Assembly: GCA_029820945.1 (NCBI GenBank)
Contig: JALGUJ010000004.1
Coordinates: forward strand, 22,520-86,519
Reading direction: 5' to 3'
Length of the DNA stretch: 64,000 nucleotides
Source of the DNA: Candidatus Zipacnadia bacterium
GTDB lineage: Bacteria; Armatimonadota; Zipacnadia; Zipacnadales; UBA5352
Positions 9,178 through 18,381 of the stretch are shown in pieces (position 1 is the first letter of the stretch; each line of letters opens with the position of its first letter). The notes under the pieces are model-generated. The model was given only the letters and a program-made list of their open reading frames with translations. It ran no database searches and was not told where the DNA came from. A program made the position numbers and the translations under genes.

Positions 9178-11013
9178 GTGCGACTGCGTCTTACGGCGGT
9201 CGTCATGGCTGCCGCCATGCTTACAGCCGGCCCCGAGGGGGACACAAGTGTGCAGAGCGACGGCTACCACGCGGTAACACTGCTGGACCTGGACAATCCC
9301 CTGTCCCCGGCCTGGCTGCAGCGGGCCGGAATCGACTACGTCTACGCCTCGGCCCCGCCACTGGAGGTCGGGCCGGATCAGGCAGCCGTCATCGCGGAAG
9401 GGAGCCGTGACGCCTGGGAACGCGTGATGCGCCTCTACGAGGGAACCGGCGTGAAGGTCCTCCTGATGGGCAATTTCTACATCAAGCCCGCGGAGGAGCA
9501 CCAGGCGGTGGACTTCTGGGGCCGCCGCCATCCCATGGCGTGCTTCCGCAATCCCGGCTTTCAGGACGCGATGGCCGAGCGGATCGCCGATCTCGCGCGC
9601 GCCTTCTCGGAGTACTCCGCCTTCGGCGGCTTCGCCTTCGATGACGGCCCGCACGTGCGCGTGGACTGCTGCTACTGCGACCTCTGCCGCGAGCAGTTCG
9701 AGGAGCAGTACGGCGTGGCCCCACCCGCCTTCGAGCCCCGCGAGGGCCCGCGCCGCATCGACGACGACGACCCCACTCTGCTCTGGGAGCAGTTCCAGCG
9801 CGAGAGCTGGCAGATCTACCTGCGCACGCAGAGCAAGGCCGTGCGCTCCGTCTCCGACGACCTGTTGATGGTCACGATCCCATCGGACAGCTACTTCTAC
9901 GGGCGCTTCCTGAATGTGGACGTAGCGCCCGAGGAGACCCGCCTCGGCCACGGCGGGCGTCTGCAGCGCATCGAGCGCATCCAGCCGCGCCTGTGGACCA
10001 TCTTCCAGAGCTTCCCGCTCGCTCGCCTGCCCGAGGCCGATGAGGAGGGCCTCCAGCCCTGGGCCGTGGGCGCGCACATCACGGCCGACTCGCCCAAGAT
10101 GCTCATGCAGTGCGAGGGCCCCTACGCGCCGACGTACGGACGGGTGCAGTACATGAGCCCCGCCGAGATCGAGCGCATGGCCAGGGTCACGCTGACCGAG
10201 GGGGCCAACGCGATCTGCTACTGGACGCCCGGCCCACAGTTGCCCTACTACCCGGACGCGTTCGACGCCATGGCCGAGGTCCACTGCGAGGTCGAGCAGA
10301 TCGGCGAGGAGCTGGCACGCCGCCGGCCCGTCCCGGCCGCCATCGGCTTGCTCTACTCCACGACTACCGAGGTGCTTGAGCAGGCCTGGGTGGAGAACAC
10401 CTCCGAGCGCTGGCGACACCTCCACGCCTTCGAGGGGCTCAGCTACGCCATGCGCCGCTCCAACGTGCCCTTCGACATCATCATGGAGGACGAGCTTGAC
10501 CCCCAGCGCCTGCGGGGGCTCGGCGCCCTGGTGCTGCCGGCCGTCCGCTTCCTGACCGACTCGGCGGCGACCATGATCGAGCAGGCCGGTGCCGAGAGCG
10601 CCCTGCGAGTGCTGGCGGCCGGCCAGTGCCTGCCCCTGCGGGGGATGGTCAACAGCGGCTGCGACCCCCTGATCTGGCACAACTGGGCCCGGCGGGGCTA
10701 CCGCCAGGAGAGGCACGCCAATGAGCAGTGGCACGAGTTCCGCAACGTGCTCGCCCACCAGCTCATCCCGCTGATCCAGGCGCCCGTACGCGTCTACTCC
10801 GAGCGCGCGGTCGGCCGGCTCTTCGACATCGGCGACGGCCAGATGATGCTCATGGTCGCGAGCTGGGACCTCGAAGAACTGGGCGAGGTCGCGGTCGAGG
10901 GCAGCGGGCGCGCCACCGACATGCTCAGCGGCCGGGAGATGGGCCAGGTGGCCGACATAGGCCGGCTGACCATCCCGCCCGCCGGCTGGCGCGTGCTGCG
11001 CATCTCGCCCTGA
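9178..11013 (+). CDS. Secreted glycoside-hydrolase-like protein with GH42-like trimerisation domain
   Basis: About 611 residues from the GTG at 9178 (RBS GAGAGGAGG); the track start at 9097 adds 27 residues with no signal. The N-terminus (RLRLTAVVMAAAMLTAG) is a signal peptide. An alpha/beta barrel follows with GIDYVYASAPP, FGGFAFDDGPHVRVDCCYCD and CDLCREQFEEQYGV. The acidic strand followed by CYC-x2-C-x3-F is typical of uncharacterised GH-like barrels. Residues about 420-490 (SYAMRRSNVPFDIIMEDEL, LGALVLPAVRFLTDSA) resemble the beta-galactosidase trimerisation (class I amidotransferase-like) domain. Substrate unknown. Confidence 0.72.
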   Translation: MRLRLTAVVMAAAMLTAGPEGDTSVQSDGYHAVTLLDLDNPLSPAWLQRAGIDYVYASAPPLEVGPDQAAVIAEGSRDAWERVMRLYEGTGVKVLLMGNFYIKPAEEHQAVDFWGRRHPMACFRNPGFQDAMAERIADLARAFSEYSAFGGFAFDDGPHVRVDCCYCDLCREQFEEQYGVAPPAFEPREGPRRIDDDDPTLLWEQFQRESWQIYLRTQSKAVRSVSDDLLMVTIPSDSYFYGRFLNVDVAPEETRLGHGGRLQRIERIQPRLWTIFQSFPLARLPEADEEGLQPWAVGAHITADSPKMLMQCEGPYAPTYGRVQYMSPAEIERMARVTLTEGANAICYWTPGPQLPYYPDAFDAMAEVHCEVEQIGEELARRRPVPAAIGLLYSTTTEVLEQAWVENTSERWRHLHAFEGLSYAMRRSNVPFDIIMEDELDPQRLRGLGALVLPAVRFLTDSAATMIEQAGAESALRVLAAGQCLPLRGMVNSGCDPLIWHNWARRGYRQERHANEQWHEFRNVLAHQLIPLIQAPVRVYSERAVGRLFDIGDGQMMLMVASWDLEELGEVAVEGSGRATDMLSGREMGQVADIGRLTIPPAGWRVLRISP

Positions 11014-11078
11014 CGGCGCCGCTTGGCGGCACCCGCCGCGCAATCCTCTCAATGACCATCCCGGGAGGTCTCTGCGCC

Positions 11079-13979
11079 ATGCCCACATCACCCGAACGGG
11101 CACTGCTGATCGTGAGCCTGTGCATCGCCGTCTGCGCCGCCGCGGCAGCCGCACAGGAGATGGTCGTCAACCCCGACTTCGCGCCCGACGAGAGCGGCTT
11201 CCGGGCGCGGGGCTGGCGCTTCGAGGACTTCAACACCGGCGGCGCACCGCTGTATGACGCCCACGGTGGGCGTGACGGCGGTGGCGCGCTCGGCGTCCGC
11301 TGCGAGACGGAGAAGCAGCGCGGTGCCTGGCAGCAGCACGTCCCGCTGGAGGCGCGGCGCTACATCCACGCGTCCGGGTGGTACCGCACCGAGGCCGTTT
11401 CCACGCGCGGTGCCGCCACGCTGCGGCTCACCTGGCTCGCCGCCCTCAAGGGCTGGGAGTTCCTCAGCGACTCGCGACTGGCGCTGCCACCGGCTGAGGA
11501 GTGGACGCAGTTCCAGGGCGTGTTCGCAGCGGCGGATGACGCCGTCTGTGTGGCGCCGGAGCTGTTCAACTTCTTCGCCGCCGGCACGGTCTGGTGGGAC
11601 GAGATCCATCTCCGGGAAGCGACGACGCAGGAGGTCAGAGAGATGCTCGCAGGCGAGCTGGACCGGGAGCCCCGCGACGGCGAGGTGCGGTACTCCCCAG
11701 CCGACGGTGACGCCACCGAAACCAACCCGCCCGCGTTCGTGTGGCTGCCCTCGGGCGATGTGAATCGCTACCTGCTGCAGTACGCGCCCGGCGGCGAGTT
11801 CGGCGGCCCGGACGCGGTCAGCGTCGAGAACTGGCCGCTGACCGTCTACACGCCGCACGAGACGCTCCGGCCGGGCGACTGGGCCTGGCGCTACGGCGTG
11901 CTGACCGATGCGGGCCCGGCCTTCAGCAGAGCGAGGCGGTTCACCATCCCGGAGGACGCGGTCGAGTTCCCGCTGCCGCGCATCGACGAGGTCGTGGCAC
12001 GTATCCCGCGCGTCCATCCCCGAGCCTACTTCCACCGAGATGGGCTGGACGAGCTGCGCGGGAAGATCGCCCGGGACCCGGCCTACGCGCAGATGGCCGA
12101 GCCCGTCATCCGCCGCGCGGAGCGCCACATCGGCGAGGAGTTGTACCCCGAGCCCGACTACCTGCCCGACGGCGGGATCGAGCGCAGCCGCGCCTACCAG
12201 GAGTGCTTCCGCACGATGCGTCCATTCACCGCCGGTATGGAGACCTGCGCGAAGGCCTACGTGCTGACCGGTGACGAGCGCTTCGGGCAGGAGGCGCGCC
12301 GGCGGCTCATGCACTTCATGAGCTGGGACCCCGACGGACCCACCAGCGTTCGCGCCAACGACGAGGCCGCCATGGACATCGGCAAGCGCGGCCCGCGCAC
12401 CTACGACTGGATCTACGACCTGCTGAGCGATGAGGAGCGCGAGACCTGCCGCCGGGTGCTCGGCCGGCGCGTTCAGCAGATGAACGAGCTGCATCGGCGC
12501 ATGCCCTTCACCAGCAGGCCCTTCTCCAGCCATCCCGGGCGCATGATCGGCTTCGTGGTCGAGGACTCGATCATCCTCGCGCACGAGGTGCCCGAGGCCC
12601 GCGAGTGGCTGGACTACACGCTCCGGCTGCTGTGGTCGGTCTACCCCGCCTGGGGCGGGCCGGACGGCGGCTGGGCGGAGGGGCCCGGGTACTGGCACGC
12701 CTATGTCGGCATGCTCCAGCCTGCTGTACTGCTGCTGGACGAGATTGGCGTGCCCTTCAAGGACAAGCCGTTCTGCCGCAACAACGGCTGGTTCGGGCTC
12801 TATGCAGTGCCGGTCGGCGGGAAGATGCGGCCCTTCGGCGACGGGCACTCCGGCTCGGTGGGGCGCGGCGATGGCGAGGTGCTCTACCGGTGGGCGACCC
12901 TGTACCACAACCCGTACTGGCGCTGGTATGCCGAGCAGATGGGAGCCGGCCCCGGAACGGCGCCTGGCCAGTTCGGCTTCTACAACCCCGACCTGCAGGC
13001 GAAGCCCCCCTCGGACATCCCGCAGGCGCGGGCCTTCTGGGACATCGGCCTGGCGGCCATGCACTCGAACCTGGCCGACCCCGATGGCGACGTCTACCTC
13101 CTGATGCGCTCCAGCCCCTACGGCTCGGTCAGTCACAGCCACGCCTCGCAGAACGCAATCGCCATCGGAGCCTTCGGCGAGGCGCTCGCGATCAGCTCCG
13201 GGTACTACCAGCTCTACGGCTGCCCGCACCACTCGCAGTGGACGTGGGAGACGCGCGCGCACAACTCCATCCTCGTGGACAACGAGGGGCAGGTCAAGCG
13301 CAGCCCGCGCTCCCGGGGGCGCATAGCGGCTTTCGACGACCAGGCCGAGTACTGCTACGCCGTCGGCGACGCGACCGAGGCCTACGGCGGGCGGCTGAAG
13401 CGCTTCCTGCGCCGCGTGCTCTTCATCCGCCCCGACACCTTCGTGATCTGCGACGAGCTGCACAGCGCCGACGCGTCCACCTTCCAGTGGTTGCTGCACG
13501 CGCGCAACGAGATGGCGCTGGACGAGGGGGCGCAGAGCGTCCTCATCTCCTCGGGAGAGGCACGGCTGATCACGCGGCTGTTGGCGCCGGACGGCCTGTC
13601 GCTGTCGCAGGAGCAGGGCTTCCCCGTCGCGCCCGAGCGCGAGGCCGAGGATCAGTACCACATGACCGCGGACACCGCTGAACCCGCGCAGCAGGTGGTC
13701 TTCCACTCGGTGCTGACCGCCTACCGCGAGGGACAGGAGCGGCGCATCCCGGCGGCGCGGGTGCTGCAGGGCGATGGCGGTGCGGCGATCGAGCTTCGCT
13801 GGGAGGATGAGACCGCGCTGGTCCTGTGGGCGCTCGGGGATGCGCCCATGGTTCGCGTGGGCGAGATCGAGAGCGAGGCCGAGGTCGCGGTCATCCGCCG
13901 GGACAACGCCGGCGAGGTCACCTCCGTCTACACCTGCGGCGGGACGGCGGTACGTGATGGCGGCCGGCGGCTGGATTGA
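11079..13979 (+). CDS. Heparinase II/III-like secreted protein (DUF4962 type)
   Basis: A 966-residue exported protein (MPTSPERALLIVSLCIAVCAAAAAAQ). A CBM-like sandwich (about 25-190) is followed by PPAFVWLPSGDVNRYLLQY and WAWRYGV (FN3-like, DUF4962-type), an alpha/alpha toroid (RVHPRAYFHRDGLDELRGKI, FHSHPGRMIGF-like segment) and the heparinase II/III C-terminal beta domain (GSVSHSHASQNAIAIGAFGE, ETRAHNSILVDNEGQ). The HSHASQN and HNS motifs fit polysaccharide lyases of PL12/15/17/21 type that cut uronic-acid glycans. The ATG at 11079 (RBS GGGAGG) replaces the track start at 10728, which lies inside the upstream gene. Confidence 0.85.
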   Translation: MPTSPERALLIVSLCIAVCAAAAAAQEMVVNPDFAPDESGFRARGWRFEDFNTGGAPLYDAHGGRDGGGALGVRCETEKQRGAWQQHVPLEARRYIHASGWYRTEAVSTRGAATLRLTWLAALKGWEFLSDSRLALPPAEEWTQFQGVFAAADDAVCVAPELFNFFAAGTVWWDEIHLREATTQEVREMLAGELDREPRDGEVRYSPADGDATETNPPAFVWLPSGDVNRYLLQYAPGGEFGGPDAVSVENWPLTVYTPHETLRPGDWAWRYGVLTDAGPAFSRARRFTIPEDAVEFPLPRIDEVVARIPRVHPRAYFHRDGLDELRGKIARDPAYAQMAEPVIRRAERHIGEELYPEPDYLPDGGIERSRAYQECFRTMRPFTAGMETCAKAYVLTGDERFGQEARRRLMHFMSWDPDGPTSVRANDEAAMDIGKRGPRTYDWIYDLLSDEERETCRRVLGRRVQQMNELHRRMPFTSRPFSSHPGRMIGFVVEDSIILAHEVPEAREWLDYTLRLLWSVYPAWGGPDGGWAEGPGYWHAYVGMLQPAVLLLDEIGVPFKDKPFCRNNGWFGLYAVPVGGKMRPFGDGHSGSVGRGDGEVLYRWATLYHNPYWRWYAEQMGAGPGTAPGQFGFYNPDLQAKPPSDIPQARAFWDIGLAAMHSNLADPDGDVYLLMRSSPYGSVSHSHASQNAIAIGAFGEALAISSGYYQLYGCPHHSQWTWETRAHNSILVDNEGQVKRSPRSRGRIAAFDDQAEYCYAVGDATEAYGGRLKRFLRRVLFIRPDTFVICDELHSADASTFQWLLHARNEMALDEGAQSVLISSGEARLITRLLAPDGLSLSQEQGFPVAPEREAEDQYHMTADTAEPAQQVVFHSVLTAYREGQERRIPAARVLQGDGGAAIELRWEDETALVLWALGDAPMVRVGEIESEAEVAVIRRDNAGEVTSVYTCGGTAVRDGGRRLD

Positions 13980-14066
13980 GCGTGTGCGCTCCCGGCAGGC
14001 GCAGGTCAGAGGCGGCGCCGCGGCGAACTCGGCCGCGCGTGAAGCTCGTTGGAGGAGGCGCCGCTC

Positions 14067-14840
14067 ATGGCCCACCCAGGTCGCCAACAGCCCGGCCCGC
14101 CCCAGGGGGAGGGCCGGTCTCGCTCGTGGCAGCCCCTCTGTCTGATCCTCGCCGTCGTCGGCGGATGCGGCTGCGTGGTGGTCATTCTGGCGGCTGTCGG
14201 CATCATCGGCGGCCTCTCCTGGTCGCTTTTCTCCCTCGAGGAGCATGGCGTCGAGCAGCCGGCGCCCGACGAGGCCGGGCCGGGGGGTCCCGGGGGCGAA
14301 GTGTGGGAGCCGGAGGGCGCCCCGGAGGCGCCGCTCCCGGACGCGCAGCCGCCAGGCCACGACCGGCCGGCCGAGCCGGGCGTGGCCTCGCAGCCGGGCG
14401 CGGACGCGGCCATGGACTTCGCGCGCACCCGCCGCTCGGACTGGCAGGCGACCATCACCGGCCACTCGGACGACTGGCACACGGTGCGGCTCGCGATGAA
14501 GCCGCCCGACTCCGACGAGTGGACGACCTGGCTGGAGCTGCAGTGGTCCCACGCCCTGCAGGCCTACATCCTCATCGACGAGGGCCCCATCGCAGTGGAG
14601 GACGGCGGCGAGGAGATACCCGATATCTACCGGCCCGGCGAGCAGGTCGCCGTCGAGGCGGCGCTGGGCTACGCGGAGCAACCCGACTGGGTCGCGAAGG
14701 TCGTCCGGAGCAGCGCCGACTGGCGCACCGCAACCCTCTGGGTCGGGCCGCCGGCCTCCGAGTGGGTCTGGGAGATCAAGCTGCAGTGGAACGACTCGCT
14801 GCAGTGCTATGAACTGGTGTCGATGGAGGCGATAGAGTAA
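14067..14840 (+). CDS. Membrane-anchored protein with Pro-rich linker and two tandem repeats, function unknown
   Basis: A 257-residue protein from ATG 14067 (RBS GGAGGAGG). After a short Pro-rich cytoplasmic tail there is one membrane segment (LCLILAVVGGCGCVVVILAA), then a long Pro/Gly/Glu-rich linker, then two homologous units of about 55 residues: DWQATITGHSDDWHTVRLAM...WLELQWSHALQAYILI and DWVAKVVRSSADWRTATLWV...WEIKLQWNDSLQCYELV. The duplicated DW..W....W..(L)QW.(x)SLQ.Y pattern suggests a small beta sandwich displayed outside the cytoplasm. No family recognised. Codon use matches its neighbours. Confidence 0.7.
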   Translation: MAHPGRQQPGPPQGEGRSRSWQPLCLILAVVGGCGCVVVILAAVGIIGGLSWSLFSLEEHGVEQPAPDEAGPGGPGGEVWEPEGAPEAPLPDAQPPGHDRPAEPGVASQPGADAAMDFARTRRSDWQATITGHSDDWHTVRLAMKPPDSDEWTTWLELQWSHALQAYILIDEGPIAVEDGGEEIPDIYRPGEQVAVEAALGYAEQPDWVAKVVRSSADWRTATLWVGPPASEWVWEIKLQWNDSLQCYELVSMEAIE

Positions 14841-14866
14841 CCCGGGATCTGAGGAGGCGCCCGGCG

Positions 14867-15346
14867 ATGCCGAAACAGGTCATGGAGCGGCGCGCATCGG
14901 ACAACGTCTACCTCCACAGGGACTTCCACGGTGCGCTCAGTTCCGGGCTGATCTACCTCGAGGAGCGCTTCGGCCCCGAGGCGGTGCGCGAGTACCTGCG
15001 GCGGTTCGCGCTCGCCTACTACGCCCCCCTGCGCGAGGAGCTGCGGGAGCGCGGCCTGCAGCCCATCGCCGAGCGGCTCCGCCGCGTCTACGAGGACGAG
15101 GGCGGGCAGGTCGTCGTGGAGCTGAGCGAGCGCGAGCTGGTCGTCCGGGTGGCGGCCTGCCCGGCGGTCACGCACATGCGCGGGCATGACTACCAGGTCT
15201 CGCCCCTCTGGCATGAGACCATCCGCACCGTCAACGAGGCCATCTGCGAGGGTAGCGCCTTCGACTTCGAGCTCATCGAGTACGACGAGCTGACCGGCGC
15301 GAGCACGGGGCGCTTCTACCGGCGGGAGGGGGCGGGGCGGCAGTGA
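14867..15346 (+). CDS. Small soluble protein, first of a twin pair (ATC-hydrolase-like?)
   Basis: A 159-residue cytoplasmic protein: helical N-terminal half (LSSGLIYLEERFGPEAVREYLRRFA), then beta strands (QVVVELSERELVVRVAACPA) and an HMRGHDYQVSPLWHETIRTVNEAI helix. Its neighbour at 15343 has the same plan (YLEERGGREAV, E(D/E)AGEFRITMHRCPS, YHDYCGHCDVLYRRVL), so the two are diverged duplicates. The overall pattern recalls L-2-amino-thiazoline-4-carboxylate hydrolase-like proteins, but this copy lacks most of the Cys residues, so the assignment is weak. Translation is coupled to the next gene by a GTGA overlap; RBS GAGGAGG. Confidence 0.6.
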   Translation: MPKQVMERRASDNVYLHRDFHGALSSGLIYLEERFGPEAVREYLRRFALAYYAPLREELRERGLQPIAERLRRVYEDEGGQVVVELSERELVVRVAACPAVTHMRGHDYQVSPLWHETIRTVNEAICEGSAFDFELIEYDELTGASTGRFYRREGAGRQ

Positions 15347-15825
15347 TCTCCTGCACCGAGTTCATCCCCGCCTACAGCGAGCTGTTCCGCTACCTCGAGG
15401 AGCGCGGCGGCCGGGAGGCCGTCGTGGACTTCTGGCAGTACCTCTCCGACCACTTCCTCGGGAACCTGCGCGAGCTGGTGGAGGAGCACGGCCTGCGCGG
15501 CTGCTGGATGTACTGGTCGCATACCCTCAACGAAGAGGCCGCCGACTTCACCATGGAGCTGGACGAGGACGCCGGCGAGTTCCGCATCACCATGCACCGC
15601 TGCCCCTCCAAGGCGCTGCTGCTTGAGCTGGATCACATGGAGCCCTATCACGACTACTGCGGCCACTGCGACGTGCTCTACCGCCGCGTGCTGGAGCCGC
15701 TGGGCTACGAGTGCATCGCGGACCTCAGCGAATGCGACGAGGCCCGGTGCAGCATCCTCGTCCGAGAGGCCGCGGGGCGTCCTGGACGGCAAGCGCACCG
15801 ACCCGTGGTGGGAGGAGTGCAATAA
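15343..15825 (+). CDS. Small soluble protein, second of a twin pair (ATC-hydrolase-like?)
   Basis: A 160-residue protein starting at a GTG inside the stop of the previous gene. It carries MHRCPSKALLLELDHMEPY and DYCGHCDVLYRRVLEP, then CIADLSECDEARCSILVRE; the clustered Cys and His could bind a metal or form a thiol active site, as in ATC-hydrolase-like proteins, but this is only resemblance. The last 20 residues (GRPGRQAHRPVVGGVQ) look like unselected coding sequence that contains the ribosome-binding site of the next gene. A complex with its twin is likely because the two are co-translated. Confidence 0.6.
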   Translation: MISCTEFIPAYSELFRYLEERGGREAVVDFWQYLSDHFLGNLRELVEEHGLRGCWMYWSHTLNEEAADFTMELDEDAGEFRITMHRCPSKALLLELDHMEPYHDYCGHCDVLYRRVLEPLGYECIADLSECDEARCSILVREAAGRPGRQAHRPVVGGVQ

Positions 15826-17192
15826 CGCAGAGACCCCTGCCCCCCTCTGAGTCGCCTCCCGGCGAGATCCCGCCTCGACCGCTAACCCATCATCTGGCGC
15901 TGACCGTCTACTTCCTCGGCAATACCCTCATGTGGGGCGCGCTGCTGCACGTGGGCCTCGCCAGTCGCCTCAAGGACTGGTTCTCCGAGGAGCAGATCGG
16001 CTACTACCTCGGGCTGCTCGGCTTCGTCGGAGGGGTCGTGGGCACGGCCACGCAGATCATGATCGGTGCGGCGAGCGACCGCTCGACCTCCCGCTGGGGG
16101 CGCCGCAGGCCCTACATCGTGATCTCCACGCTCCTTTCGTTCGGCGCCCTGATGCTCATGGGCCTCAGTCGCTCCTACTGGCCCTTCGCCGGCGCGCTGG
16201 TGCTGGTGCAGCTCTTCACCAACTCGGCGCTGGGGCCGTTCACGGCCCTCCTCCCCGACACCGTGAACCGCCGCGAGCACGGCAAGGCCTCCGGCTTCAT
16301 GGGCGTGGCCCGCCTCTTCGGCGACACGGGCGGCCTGATCCTCGGCGCGCAACTGCTCAGCGCCGGCCACCTGGACGCCGCTGCGGCGGGCGCGGAGAAG
16401 CTCGTGGGCAGCGTCCCTGCCGAGGTGGTCGCGTACCACGACAGCCAGTGGCCGATCATGTGCCTGATCCTCGCCGGAGCGCTGCTGGTGGCCATGGTCT
16501 ACACCTGCATCGCCATCCCCGAGCGGCCGCTGGAGCGGCGGCCATCGGGCACGCTCTGGCGAGCCGTCACGCGCTCGTTCAACGTGGATATCACCGGTAA
16601 CCCCGACTTCTTCTGGCTGTCGCTCTCGCGAGCTGTCACGAACCTGGGCTTCTACATGTTCCTGGAGATCGTCCTCCTCTTCCTCGCCTACGCCATGAAC
16701 GTTCCAGACCCGGAGCGAACCTCGATGCTCATCCTGCTGCCGGCCATCGCCATGGCGGCGGCGAGCAGCCTGCCCTCGGGGATACTCTCTGACCGCATCG
16801 GCCGCCGACCCCTGATCTTCGCGGCGCAGTTCCTGATGGCGGCCGGCGCGGCCACCTACGCACTGGCGCCGAGCCTCATCTGGTGCTACATCGCCGCGAT
16901 CCCCGCAGGGATCGCCTACGGCATATTCACCGCGGTGGAGTGGGCGCTGGCATGCAACCTCCTGCCCGAGGGCGAGGCCGCCCGCTATCTCGGCGTGTGG
17001 AACGCCTCGGCGGTGCTGCCGCAGATCTTCGCCTTCCCTCTGGCGGGCATCATCGGCAGCGCCCTGGCGTCGGTCGGGCCGCCGGGCTTCGGCTGGCGGC
17101 TGGACTTCGCCCTCGCCACCGTCTGTTGCCTCGTCGGCGCCTACTTCCTCAGGTTCGTGCGCGAACGTCCGCCACGGGACAGCGCGCCGTAA
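15822..17192 (+). CDS. MFS transporter, SLC45/GPH-like sugar carrier, apparent AUA start
   Basis: About 456 residues with roughly twelve membrane segments. The loop DRSTSRWGRRRPYIVIST after segment 2 and SDRIGRRPLIF after segment 8 are the MFS signatures, and the first wording is typical of SLC45/GPH-type sugar:cation symporters. It probably imports the oligosaccharide released by the upstream secreted enzymes. No ATG, GTG or TTG lies between the previous stop and the first membrane helix. GGAGG (15811-15815) is 6 nt before ATA at 15822, which overlaps the preceding TAA as ATAA, exactly the coupling used elsewhere in this operon (GTGA). An AUA start is inferred; a base error (ATG) is the alternative. 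Confidence 0.82.
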   Translation: MTQRPLPPSESPPGEIPPRPLTHHLALTVYFLGNTLMWGALLHVGLASRLKDWFSEEQIGYYLGLLGFVGGVVGTATQIMIGAASDRSTSRWGRRRPYIVISTLLSFGALMLMGLSRSYWPFAGALVLVQLFTNSALGPFTALLPDTVNRREHGKASGFMGVARLFGDTGGLILGAQLLSAGHLDAAAAGAEKLVGSVPAEVVAYHDSQWPIMCLILAGALLVAMVYTCIAIPERPLERRPSGTLWRAVTRSFNVDITGNPDFFWLSLSRAVTNLGFYMFLEIVLLFLAYAMNVPDPERTSMLILLPAIAMAAASSLPSGILSDRIGRRPLIFAAQFLMAAGAATYALAPSLIWCYIAAIPAGIAYGIFTAVEWALACNLLPEGEAARYLGVWNASAVLPQIFAFPLAGIIGSALASVGPPGFGWRLDFALATVCCLVGAYFLRFVRERPPRDSAP

Positions 17193-17314
17193 CCTTCGGG
17201 GGCCCCGCCGCAGAACGTACAGGTGGAGGGAGGAGAACCCGGGCCCTCCGCCGAACGTCTTCTACGATAGGCGATAGTAGTTACCGTTGCAGAGCCGCAG
17301 GGGAGGCGCTGAGC

Positions 17315-18307
17315 ATGAACCGCACACTCCCATGTGTCTTCGTCCTGGCTCTTCTCATGGCCGCCGGCGCAGCCTGGGCCCAGCCCATGGCGGCGCCGCT
17401 GGTGAAGATCCCCACGGTCGCGGTCATGCCGTTCGAGGATGCGGCGATAGAGGGCGACTACGGCTGGACGCACTGCGCGCGGCGCTGGGGGGCGGGAGCG
17501 GGCGTCGCGGACATGATCACCACGGAGCTGCTCAACGAGGCGGAGCGGTGGCGGACCTTCCGCGTCGTCGAGCGGGACCGGCTGTTCGAGGTGCTGGCCG
17601 AGCAGGACCTGGCGGCCGGGGGGCGCATCGACCCGGCCACCGCCGCGCGCGTCGGACGTATCCTCGGCGCCGACCTGCTGCTGACGGGCGGCGTCACGCG
17701 CTTTGACGTCGAGGACGACTGGATCGGCCTGCCCTGGCGAATCGGCATCGACGCCGAGCGCCACCACGCGACCGTGGTCTTCGAGGGGCGGCTGGTGGAT
17801 ACCGAGAAGGCCGGCATCGTCGGCCACGGCCGCGGCCGCGGGACCGACACGCGCTACGGCGCGACCGTGCGCCGCGGCGACCTGGCGGGCCTCGACTTCG
17901 GCACCAGCCACTTCCGCGAGTCGATGCTCGGACGGGCCAGTGAGCGCGCCGCCCACGCGCTCGCGCAGGAGATCAGCGCGCGCATCGACCGCCTGGTCGG
18001 CCCGAGCTGCGAGTGGCTGCTCGAGGGCGACGCCATCGTCGTCTACGTTGAGGGCGGCACCGTGATGCTCAACCGCGGCGCCCGCGATGGGGTGCAGGCC
18101 GCCGACGTCTTCGCCATCCGGCGCAAGTGCCAGGACATCTTCGACCCACTCACCGGCGAGCTGCTGAAGACCATCTACGACGACATCGGCGTGCTGACCG
18201 TCCGTGAGATCGAGGAGAAGGTGTCCAGTGGCGAGGTGGTGCCCGCACCCGACGCGCCCGGCGAGCCCCGGGTCGGCGACGTCGCCGTGCGCCTGGCCGA
18301 GACCTGA
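17315..18307 (+). CDS. CsgG/HfaB-family secreted protein
   Basis: A 330-residue exported protein (signal peptide MNRTLPCVFVLALLMAAGAAWAQ). PTVAVMPFED, GVADMITTELLNEAERWRTFRVVERDRL, EVLAEQDL and GRILGADLLLTGGVTRF form the CsgG core fold. In curli systems CsgG is an outer-membrane lipoprotein pore; here no lipobox Cys follows the signal peptide, so it is a periplasmic or differently anchored relative, often of unknown role. The C-terminal part (NRGARDGVQAADVFAIRRK, GDVAVRLAE) is a beta domain. ATG 17315 has GGGGAGG upstream; the 122-nt gap before it holds no clear promoter. Confidence 0.85.
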   Translation: MNRTLPCVFVLALLMAAGAAWAQPMAAPLVKIPTVAVMPFEDAAIEGDYGWTHCARRWGAGAGVADMITTELLNEAERWRTFRVVERDRLFEVLAEQDLAAGGRIDPATAARVGRILGADLLLTGGVTRFDVEDDWIGLPWRIGIDAERHHATVVFEGRLVDTEKAGIVGHGRGRGTDTRYGATVRRGDLAGLDFGTSHFRESMLGRASERAAHALAQEISARIDRLVGPSCEWLLEGDAIVVYVEGGTVMLNRGARDGVQAADVFAIRRKCQDIFDPLTGELLKTIYDDIGVLTVREIEEKVSSGEVVPAPDAPGEPRVGDVAVRLAET

Positions 18308-18381
18308 GCGGGCGGGCTCGCCAGTATGCGTGAGCTGCGCGCGGCCAACCGGGATGCAGCGGGCCAGCGCGGAGGCGGACG

